Below are positions 32,388 to 38,422 of a DNA stretch of 38,422 nucleotides, in pieces; position 1 is the first letter of the stretch, and every line of letters starts with the position of its first letter. Origin of the DNA: an uncultured Olsenella sp. GTDB taxonomy: Bacteria; Actinomycetota; Coriobacteriia; Coriobacteriales; Atopobiaceae. Where the stretch lies: NCBI GenBank assembly GCA_949296375.1, contig CASFQX010000110.1, positions 1 to 38,422 of the forward strand. The letters are read 5' to 3'. Position numbers and translations under genes: made by a program. The notes beneath the pieces are model-generated. The model was not told the DNA's origin. It did no database searches and saw nothing but the letters and a program-made list of their open reading frames with translations.

Positions 32388-33751
32388 CTGGGCTCGCCCT
32401 CAATGGAGCCACGAAGATACCAGGTGCGCGCCTCCTCGACTCGGACGTCGCAGATCGTGCCGACGAGGCTCTCGGGGTCGCGACCCTCCGGCACGGTGAA
32501 GTGGACCGTGCGGTTCTTCTCGCTGTGTCCTACCATGATGTTGGCGTCGCGCTTGGAAGCGCCCTCCACGAGAACGCTCACCAGCTGGCCGAGGTCAGCC
32601 TGGTTGGCCCCGTGCGCCTGCTCGGCAACGAGGTCGGCAAGACGGTCGAAGCGCTCCTGGATAACCTCACGTGGAGTGTCATCGGGCATCTTGGCAGCCG
32701 GGGTGCCCGGCCTCCTGGAGTAGATGAAGGTGAACGCGGAGGAGAATCCTGCCTCGCGCACGAGGGAGAGCGTCTCCTCGAAGTCCTCCTCGGTCTCCCC
32801 TGGGAAGCCCACGATGATGTCGGTCGAGAGGGCAAGCTCGGGAATGGCGGCGCGCAGACGACCGACGAGCTCGAGGTACTCCTCGCGCGTGTACTTGCGA
32901 TTCATGGCCTTGAGCACGCGAGAGGATCCGCTCTGCACGGCGAGGTGGAGATGCGGCATGACGGCGGGAACCTCGGCCATGGCACGGATTACCTCGTCAT
33001 CGAGATCCTTGGGGTTGGAGGAGGTGAAGCGGATACGCTCAATGCCCGTCTCGCCCACCCTGCGCAGCAGCTCGGCAAAGCGCGGCTCGCCGTAGATGTT
33101 GCGACCGTAGGAGTTGACGTTCTGACCTAGGAGCGTGACCTCACGAACCCCTTCGGCGACAAGGGCCTCCACCTCGGAGACAATGCTCTCCATGGTGCGG
33201 CTCTTCTCACGTCCACGCACATGCGGCACGATGCAGTAGGTGCAGAAGTTGTCGCAGCCCGTCATGATGGGCACCCAGGCGTGAAAGCGCTGGGCCCGGT
33301 GGCTAGGGAGGTCGGTAGAGAAGGACCTCCCCTCCTCGACGGTGTCCACCTCGGCGTGAGAGCCGTCACCGGAGAAGGCGTCCGCGAGAAGCGTTGGGAG
33401 GCTCTCGATCGCACTCGTGCCAAAAACAACGTCAGCACAGGCCACGTGCTCGCGAATCTTCTCGCCGTCGCGCTGGGCGATGCAACCGCCGATGGCGACG
33501 ACACGGCGTCCCGAAGGGGGCGTGGGAGCGCTCACCATGGCAGATGCCTGCCCGTAAAGGTGCTGGTCAGCCTTCTCGCGAACGCAGCACGTCATAAAGA
33601 CTACGATGTCTGCCTGATCCGGGTCGTCAACGCAGATGCAACCGCACGAGTCGAGCACGCCGGCAACGCGCTCCGAGTCGTGAAGGTTCATCTGGCAGCC
33701 AAAGGTCTTAACGAAGTAGGTCTTCCCCACCAAAACTCTGGGCTGCTCCAT
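32384..33751 (-). CDS. miaB: tRNA-2-methylthio-N6-dimethylallyladenosine synthase MiaB
   Basis: A radical-SAM methylthiotransferase that adds the 2-methylthio group to i6A37 of tRNA. Of 455 aa, the N-terminal MTTase domain has KTFGCQMNLHDSE, the second cluster cysteine in MTCCVREKA and the third in GGCIAQRDG. The radical-SAM domain has the CxxxCxxC motif in GCDNFCTYCIVP. A TRAM domain ends it. The start overlaps the spoVS stop by one base (TGATG). Together with miaA it forms one modification pathway. Confidence 0.97.
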   Translation of the reverse strand: MEQPRVLVGKTYFVKTFGCQMNLHDSERVAGVLDSCGCICVDDPDQADIVVFMTCCVREKADQHLYGQASAMVSAPTPPSGRRVVAIGGCIAQRDGEKIREHVACADVVFGTSAIESLPTLLADAFSGDGSHAEVDTVEEGRSFSTDLPSHRAQRFHAWVPIMTGCDNFCTYCIVPHVRGREKSRTMESIVSEVEALVAEGVREVTLLGQNVNSYGRNIYGEPRFAELLRRVGETGIERIRFTSSNPKDLDDEVIRAMAEVPAVMPHLHLAVQSGSSRVLKAMNRKYTREEYLELVGRLRAAIPELALSTDIIVGFPGETEEDFEETLSLVREAGFSSAFTFIYSRRPGTPAAKMPDDTPREVIQERFDRLADLVAEQAHGANQADLGQLVSVLVEGASKRDANIMVGHSEKNRTVHFTVPEGRDPESLVGTICDVRVEEARTWYLRGSIEGEPR

Positions 33752-34059
33752 CAGGCATCAACCGCCTCGGAGCCGGCGACGGACGAGGGGGCGACGATGC
33801 GATGGACGTAGACCGCGATGCGGATGGCGGTGCGGCTCTCCCCGCCGATCTCAACGTCGGAGAACGTTGGGGCACACGAGATGTCGACGCCGGTGGGAAT
33901 GAGGAAGCCGCGAGCTATGGCAACCGCCTTGATAGCCTGGTTGACGGCGCCGGCACCAACGCACTGGATGTTGACGGGGGTGCCGTCCTTGACGAGACCC
34001 GCGATGGCCCCGGCGACGGACGCCGGCGAAGACTTGCTTGATACCTTCAGATAGTCCAT
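33751..34059 (-). CDS. spoVS: SpoVS-like protein (Alba superfamily)
   Basis: A 102-aa protein matching stage V sporulation protein S: MDYLKVSSKSSPASVAGAIAG, CVGAGAVNQAIKAVAIARGF and FSDVEIGGESRTAIRIAVY. SpoVS belongs to the Alba fold, whose members bind nucleic acids, and occurs in many non-sporulating bacteria. In Bacillus it affects sporulation and septation and lies near rny. Here it sits between the GHKL ATPase and miaB, keeping that neighbourhood. The last about 12 residues are not part of the core. The ATG has AGGGAG upstream; its transcription start is probably in the 92-base gap behind it. Confidence 0.9.
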   Translation of the reverse strand: MDYLKVSSKSSPASVAGAIAGLVKDGTPVNIQCVGAGAVNQAIKAVAIARGFLIPTGVDISCAPTFSDVEIGGESRTAIRIAVYVHRIVAPSSVAGSEAVDA

Positions 34060-34151
34060 GTAGCTCCCTGTTGTGGCTTCACTCCGATGATGCTTCGAAT
34101 TCTGGTTTGATAGGACAATAGTAGTAGTTAGCTCCGAGGTTGAGAAGCGAG
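34060..34151 (-). promoter_or_regulatory. Gap before spoVS with a possible promoter
   Basis: On the minus strand TTCTCA and TACTAT are 17 bases apart (about 34104-34146), each matching four of six consensus bases. The gap separates spoVS-miaB-miaA-hflX from the upstream GHKL gene and is the only large one in this stretch. Tentative. Confidence 0.35.
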
Positions 34152-35240
34152 CTAGTCCGACGGGGCAAGCTCGAAGGTGACGGTCACGCGCCGTCCGGAG
34201 GCCCTCACCCTGGGCTCACCGGAGAGCGTGAGGTAATACCTCTCAGCGAGCAGCGCAAAATCCCGCTCCATCAGACGCGAGAACTCCTCTAGGTCTGACG
34301 GGGCAACCTTGAGGCCCCTGCGGTCCCGCATCAGGTCGACCTCATGAGACGGGGACTCGGCCCTTCCTCGACCATGCGCCAACCTGGAGAGAACGCTCTC
34401 TTGAGCCGGGATCTCGCCGGACACGATCCTGTGCGCGGTGCGCTCAGACATCTCGAGTCCAACTGAGACGGCCTGCTCACGAAGCTCCCGCGCATCGGCG
34501 GCAGCACGAAGCCGCGCAAGAACGGGAAGGCTCTCGAGAGAATCGAGCAAAAGGAGGTCGGAGCCCTTGACGCTCAGTGAGGCACGGGCACGCGCCGTGG
34601 CAATGATCTCTGCAGGCGACCCAAAGTAGACCTCGCACGTCCCACGCTCCTCCAGGGCAAACTCGCAACAGGTCCGTATGAGGTTATGAGGGCCCCGTAC
34701 GCAGCTCTCCTCACCGTCCTCGTTGACGCCGATCTGCGGCCAGCTGGACTGATCGGCACGCTCGGGCAGGGTCGTGGCGTCACTCACCACGCGAATCGCC
34801 GTACCCTTTCCAGGGGCGGAAGAGACAATGCCAGCGGAGAGGGCGTTCTCGCAAATCGAGAAGAGCGCCATGCCGCGACCGTGAATGCCCCACCGATCCA
34901 TATGGACCGAGTCGAGCTTCGAGGTGACGCGGGCCTCAAGGACGCGCTCGTGCATGTCTTCGGGGATGCCGGTGCCGTCATCGAGAACCACCAGGGTCCT
35001 CAGGTCCCCCTCTCGAGCGGTGGCGACATAGATGTGTCGGGCGCCGGCGTCGCGTGAGTTCCTGAGAAGCTCGATGAGCGCATCCTCGATGCAGCGAACG
35101 TCGTGCGCCGCCTGGCGGCGCTCGGCCTCGGAGATGCGAAGCCTGACAAAGCCCTCGCCGAGGCTCTCCTCAACGCGAAGGGCTTTGTCTCCCCCCATGG
35201 AGGAGACAAAGCCCACAAGGTCTAAGGAACTGGGGGCCAT
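34152..35240 (-). CDS. GHKL-family ATPase of unknown role, MutL-like N-terminal domain
   Basis: I do not know this protein's function. The first about 170 residues are a GHKL ATPase domain: N box IEDALIELLRNSRDAGA (Glu57, Asn61, Asp64), G1 box DDGTGIP (87-93) and G2 box GIHGRGMALFSI (118-129), with a TSK just before (106-108) as in MutL. The remaining about 190 residues do not resemble the MutL C-terminal dimerisation or nuclease domain, nor a sensor kinase output, and have no membrane segment. It is not MutL or Hsp90. It lies 3 bases after rny and so is probably cotranscribed with it; the ribosome site is weak. An RNA or DNA surveillance role is only a guess. Confidence 0.75.
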   Translation of the reverse strand: MAPSSLDLVGFVSSMGGDKALRVEESLGEGFVRLRISEAERRQAAHDVRCIEDALIELLRNSRDAGARHIYVATAREGDLRTLVVLDDGTGIPEDMHERVLEARVTSKLDSVHMDRWGIHGRGMALFSICENALSAGIVSSAPGKGTAIRVVSDATTLPERADQSSWPQIGVNEDGEESCVRGPHNLIRTCCEFALEERGTCEVYFGSPAEIIATARARASLSVKGSDLLLLDSLESLPVLARLRAAADARELREQAVSVGLEMSERTAHRIVSGEIPAQESVLSRLAHGRGRAESPSHEVDLMRDRRGLKVAPSDLEEFSRLMERDFALLAERYYLTLSGEPRVRASGRRVTVTFELAPSD

Positions 35241-35243
35241 GGA

Positions 35244-36806
35244 CTACTTGGCAACGTCGACGGCGCGAGACTCGCGGATGACGACGACGCGAACCTGACC
35301 GGGATACTCCATCTCATCCTCGATCTGCTTGGCGATGTCATGGGCGAGGACGGTTGCCTGGGCGTCGGAGATCTTCTCGGGCTCGACCATGACGTGAAGT
35401 TCGCGACCAGCCTGCATCGCGTAGGTGCGCTCGACGCCCTCGTGTGCGTTGGAGATCTCCTCAAGCTTCTCGAGACGCTTGATGTAGTTCTCCGCAGACT
35501 CGCGACGCGCTCCGGGTCGGGCGGCAGAGATGGCATCGGCAGCCTGGACCAGGACGTCAAGGACGGTGTCCGGGTCAACGTCGGCGTGGTGTGCCTCGAT
35601 GGCATGGACGATCTCGGGACGCTCGCCGTAGCGGCGGGCGAGGTCGGCGCCGATAACGGCGTGCGGGCCCTCGACCTCATGGTCGATAGCCTTGCCGAGG
35701 TCGTGGAGAAGACCGGCACGCTTGGCGGGAGCCTCGTCGAGACCAAGCTCGGAGGCCATGATGCCGCAGAGAGCAGAGACCTGGACGGAGTGCGAGAGCA
35801 CGTTCTGACCAAAGGAGGTGCGGTAGCGCAGGGCACCCAGGGTCTTCACTAGCTCAGGGTGGAGGTCATGGATACCGGCATCGAAAGCGGCCTGCTCGCC
35901 AGCCTCACGGACGCGCTCGGCAACGAGAGCCTCCGCCTTCTTGTAAAGCTCCTCGATGCGAGCGGGATGGATGCGGCCGTCAGCGATGAGGTTCTCGAGG
36001 GCGACGCGGGCGGTCTCGCGGCGCACGGGGTCAAAGCTCGAGAGAACGACCGTCTCGGGCGTGTCATCGATGACGAGAGAGACGCCGGAGACCTGCTCGA
36101 AGGTACGGATGTTACGACCCTCGCGACCGATGATGCGGCCCTTGAGGTCATCCGAGGGGATGTGAACCGAGGTGACCGTGATCTCTCCGGCCTGGTCGGC
36201 GGCGCAGCGCTGGATGGCCGTGGAGACGATTTCACGAGCCATCTTGTCAGCCTGAGCACGGACGCTCTGCTCGGACTCTCGGAGAATCTGAGCCTCCTCG
36301 CGCACGGAGTCGGCGCGGACGCGGGCGAGAAGCTCGTCGTGGGCCTCATCGGAGGAAAGCCCGGCGATGCGCTCGAGCTCGGCGCCCTGGCGCTCGATCA
36401 TCTCATCGAGGTCGCACTTCCTGCGGTCCAGCTGGCCCTGAAGGCTCGAGAGCTGGTGCTCGCGACGATCGAGGGCATCGTTGCGGTGATCGAGGGACTC
36501 CTCGCGCTGCATGATGCGATTCTCGAGGTTCTGGAGCTCTCCCTTGCGCTTCTTCTCCTCTGCCTCGGAGTTCTGCTTGAGCTGAAGAATCTGCTCCTTG
36601 GCCTCGAGGACGGCCTCCTTCTTGGCGTTCTCGGCCTGACGCGCGGCCTCCTGCGTGATGCGATCGGCCTCGCTGCGAGCAGCCGCGAGCTGCGCCTCGG
36701 CGTCACGAAGCTTGGAGCCGCTCTTGCCGGCGAGGAAGAAGTACACGAGGGCTGCGCCCACGACGAGGCACACCGCCCCCACCACGATGGTTATGGGATC
36801 TGTCAT
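35244..36806 (-). CDS. rny: Ribonuclease Y
   Basis: RNase Y is the membrane-anchored endoribonuclease that starts mRNA decay in many Gram-positive bacteria. The 520-aa protein has one N-terminal membrane segment (about 5-26), a long charged coiled coil (30-190), a KH domain with GRIIGREGRNIRTFE, and an HD domain with LLHDLGKAIDHE as the metal site. GAGGAG lies a few bases before the ATG. The leader is long (about 180 bases from the likely promoter) and structured, with a hairpin and T tract at 36938-36969. The GHKL ATPase gene follows after 3 bases. Confidence 0.96.
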   Translation of the reverse strand: MTDPITIVVGAVCLVVGAALVYFFLAGKSGSKLRDAEAQLAAARSEADRITQEAARQAENAKKEAVLEAKEQILQLKQNSEAEEKKRKGELQNLENRIMQREESLDHRNDALDRREHQLSSLQGQLDRRKCDLDEMIERQGAELERIAGLSSDEAHDELLARVRADSVREEAQILRESEQSVRAQADKMAREIVSTAIQRCAADQAGEITVTSVHIPSDDLKGRIIGREGRNIRTFEQVSGVSLVIDDTPETVVLSSFDPVRRETARVALENLIADGRIHPARIEELYKKAEALVAERVREAGEQAAFDAGIHDLHPELVKTLGALRYRTSFGQNVLSHSVQVSALCGIMASELGLDEAPAKRAGLLHDLGKAIDHEVEGPHAVIGADLARRYGERPEIVHAIEAHHADVDPDTVLDVLVQAADAISAARPGARRESAENYIKRLEKLEEISNAHEGVERTYAMQAGRELHVMVEPEKISDAQATVLAHDIAKQIEDEMEYPGQVRVVVIRESRAVDVAK

Positions 36807-36937
36807 GTCTGCTCCTCAAGTTTCAAGTCTGCGTGGGTTCAGGAGACCGTGCGCAAACGCGCGACGGAACCCGCCGTGGAGGTGCAGTCATGACGCCTAT
36901 CCCGCATGTCGCGGGAGTGGCAGCTAACGTGACGTAC

Positions 36938-36969
36938 AGAAAAACAAAATCATCAGCTGGCGTACCAGC
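36938..36969 (-). terminator. Terminator-like hairpin in the rny leader
   Basis: On the minus strand GCTGG-TACG-CCAGC (five GC-rich pairs, UACG loop) is followed by TGATGATTTTGTTTTTCT. The T tract begins six bases after the stem, so it is weaker than a classical terminator. It lies about 130 bases before rny and about 30 after the likely promoter, so it may attenuate rny or end a short RNA. Confidence 0.45.
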
Positions 36970-36996
36970 GAAAGAATGCGCTCCACGAGCAGACCT

Positions 36997-37026
36997 ATCC
37001 TAGCCCCGATGTAAGCGTTCTGTCAA
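36997..37026 (-). promoter_or_regulatory. Likely promoter of rny
   Basis: On the minus strand TTGACA (37026-37021), a perfect -35, lies 18 bases before TAGGAT (37002-36997). It is just after the recX stop and would give a leader of about 180 bases in front of rny. Confidence 0.65.
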
Positions 37027-37056
37027 ATGAGCCGCAGGAAAAACGGCACATGACAT

Positions 37057-37737
37057 CTACAGCAGCTGGTCGGAACCACCGTCGAGAACCTCGCGCGCCA
37101 CCGAGGTGGCAAGACCGAGGGAGTACCCTCTGGAGCAGAGAAACCTAACCATCTTCTGGTAGTCGTTCTTACCCGTGAGGTGGCGGCGCGAGGCGAGGGA
37201 AAGCGCCCGCTCGAGCTCTTCGTCCGCGGTGAGAAACTCGTCCGGCCAACCAGGAACGTCCGCGGCATTGACGCCCCGGCGCGCTAGCTCGCGCTCGATC
37301 CTGACCCTCCCCCATCCGGAAAGGACCTTCGAACGAGCAAACGATGCCCCGAAGCGGGCGTCGTCGACGATTCCGACGTCACGCGCCCGATCGACGATGT
37401 CCTGGGCCACGGTGCGTGAGTACCCGTCATCAACGAGCCGCTCGAAGAGCTCCCGGGAGGAGTAGTCCCTGCGATTGACGAGAGCCTCCATGCGCTCATG
37501 GGCACAGACCCTCGAGAGCTCCCCGAGCCTATGGAGAAGCTCAGCGCGCGAGGAGGGAGCACCGGGCTCCTCAGAGAGCCCCTGAAGCCTCTTGCCAACG
37601 GCAAGGGCGACGCGAAGCTCCTCATCCCCGCCGTCTTCGGACGATACCCTGAGCAACGCCCTGCCACGACGATCGCCCATGCGGCGAGCGCCGCGATCCG
37701 GCAGCTCGACCGACCACGAGAAGAGACGCCCGGTCAC
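37057..37737 (-). CDS. recX: RecX regulatory protein
   Basis: RecX binds RecA filaments and limits their growth. The 226-aa protein has three-helix repeats typical of the family: [39 protein letters not shown] with ELARRGV, and a last repeat with [20 protein letters not shown]. The first about 75 residues before the repeats are less conserved. The GTG start overlaps the recA stop as GTGA, the usual recA-recX arrangement. rny follows after a 250-base leader. Confidence 0.92.
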   Translation of the reverse strand: MTGRLFSWSVELPDRGARRMGDRRGRALLRVSSEDGGDEELRVALAVGKRLQGLSEEPGAPSSRAELLHRLGELSRVCAHERMEALVNRRDYSSRELFERLVDDGYSRTVAQDIVDRARDVGIVDDARFGASFARSKVLSGWGRVRIERELARRGVNAADVPGWPDEFLTADEELERALSLASRRHLTGKNDYQKMVRFLCSRGYSLGLATSVAREVLDGGSDQLL

Positions 37738-38422
37738 GACTCAGCGTCCTCCGCAACGTCCGCATCCACGGGCTCCCCGACGCGCTCGTCGCCAAGCTCG
37801 AGCCCGGAGGCAACACGAACCTTGTGGTCGATCTCATCGAGAAGCTCCGGGTGCGAGGAGAGGAACTCCTTCGCCGCTTCACGACCCTGGCCAAGGCGCT
37901 CCGTCTCGTACGTGAACCAGGCGCCGGACTTGTTGACGATGTCGAGGGCGACCGCAGTGTCGAGAATCGAGCCCTCCTTGGAGATACCACGCCCGTACAT
38001 GATGTCGAACTCAGCCTGCTTGAAGGGCGGTGCGACCTTGTTCTTGACGACCTTGACGCGCACGCGGTTGCCGATCACGTCGTTATTGGACTTGATGGTG
38101 TCGATCTTGCGGATGTCCATGCGAACGGACGAGAAGAACTTGAGCGCCCTTCCGCCGGGCGTCGTCTCGGGGTTGCCGAACATGACGCCGATCTTCTCGC
38201 GCAGCTGGTTGATGAAGATACAGGTGGTGTTTGACTTGGAGAGCGATCCGGCGAGCTTGCGAAGCGCCTGGCTCATGAGGCGGGCTTGGAGACCAACCGT
38301 GGAGTCTCCGATCTCTCCCTCGATCTCGGCGCGGGGCGTGAGGGCGGCAACGGAGTCAACGACGACGACGTCTATGGCCCCGGAGCGAACGAGCATGTCG
38401 CAGATCTCAAGGGCCTGCTCGC
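37734..38422 (-). CDS. recA: Recombinase RecA (C-terminal part, cut by window edge)
   Basis: RecA forms filaments on single-stranded DNA, drives strand exchange and triggers LexA cleavage. About 229 residues are inside the window; the start lies beyond 38422. The frame is open across the edge and reads [18 protein letters not shown] there. Visible parts are [19 protein letters not shown] (Walker B), [33 protein letters not shown] (with the L2 loop) and [14 protein letters not shown], then a final acidic tail (Asp, Glu and Ala). No intein is seen in this part. The next gene, recX, overlaps its stop by four bases. Confidence 0.97.
   Translation of the reverse strand, partial: EQALEICDMLVRSGAIDVVVVDSVAALTPRAEIEGEIGDSTVGLQARLMSQALRKLAGSLSKSNTTCIFINQLREKIGVMFGNPETTPGGRALKFFSSVRMDIRKIDTIKSNNDVIGNRVRVKVVKNKVAPPFKQAEFDIMYGRGISKEGSILDTAVALDIVNKSGAWFTYETERLGQGREAAKEFLSSHPELLDEIDHKVRVASGLELGDERVGEPVDADVAEDAES

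Larger units (their letters stand above)
36807..37056 (-). other. Long leader region of rny
   Basis: 250 bases between recX and rny without a convincing gene. Read on the minus strand it holds, in order, the promoter (37026-36997), hairpin GCTGG/CCAGC with T tract (36969-36938), a hairpin TCCCGC/GCGGGA (36916-36900), a 22-codon ORF (36891-36823) without a good ribosome site, and the rny ribosome site. No terminator for recX is clear. Confidence 0.5.

Noticed and set aside
36823-36891. A 22-codon upstream ORF in the rny leader
   Set aside because: Weak ribosome site and Arg/Pro-rich random-looking product; chance open frames of this size are common in GC-rich DNA.

Overview
The window is GC-rich bacterial chromosome (every reading frame carries long shadow ORFs), densely coded, with about 43 protein genes, one tRNA and no rRNA, CRISPR, IS transposase or phage genes. 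Two gene arrangements point to Actinomycetota: a GarA/OdhI-like FHA protein followed by an FtsR-type MerR regulator, and lexA divergent from a LysM cell-division-inhibitor-like gene followed by nrdR. RNase Y, SpoVS and a miaB-miaA-hflX chain fit a deep-branching anaerobic actinobacterium. I infer class Coriobacteriia, perhaps an Olsenella/Atopobiaceae-like organism; this is from gene content, not a search.

Layout. 1-164: flank of an upstream gene with a hairpin. 165-8634 (+): eight tightly packed or overlapping genes, der, plsY, rpe, a cysteine desulfurase, a coiled-coil zinc-ribbon protein, coaBC, nfo and a Uup-like ABC-F ATPase. 8635-13662 is the most accessory-looking part: a flavodoxin and a small alkyltransferase on the minus strand, a 197-bp MITE-like inverted-repeat element, an isochorismatase-family hydrolase, a LysR regulator, and a divergent three-gene operon (81-aa Cys-rich protein, alpha/beta hydrolase, DUF3737 beta-helix protein). 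13708-13841: tRNA-Pro(GGG) with a clear promoter and terminator. 13939-17618 (+): serC, serA and an M20 peptidase. 17699-23141 (+): a CDP-alcohol phosphatidyltransferase, a GcvT-like protein, ridA, the FHA protein, ftsR, apt and a ClC transporter.

23285-28513 (-): trxB, uraA, an AzgA-type purine permease, dut, nrdR and the LysM protein, i.e. redox, nucleobase uptake and dNTP control. 28592-28684 is a compact SOS control region with three LexA-box-like sites and two divergent promoters; lexA and a DUF1624 membrane protein run to the right. 30140-38422 (-): recA (cut by the window edge), recX, rny with a long structured leader, a MutL-like GHKL ATPase of unknown role, spoVS, miaB, miaA and hflX: recombination, RNA decay and tRNA/ribosome maintenance.

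Most worth follow-up: the 9587-9783 inverted-repeat element, the GHKL ATPase between rny and spoVS, the Cys-rich protein/hydrolase/DUF3737 operon, the FHA/FtsR pair, the SOS control region and the rny leader.
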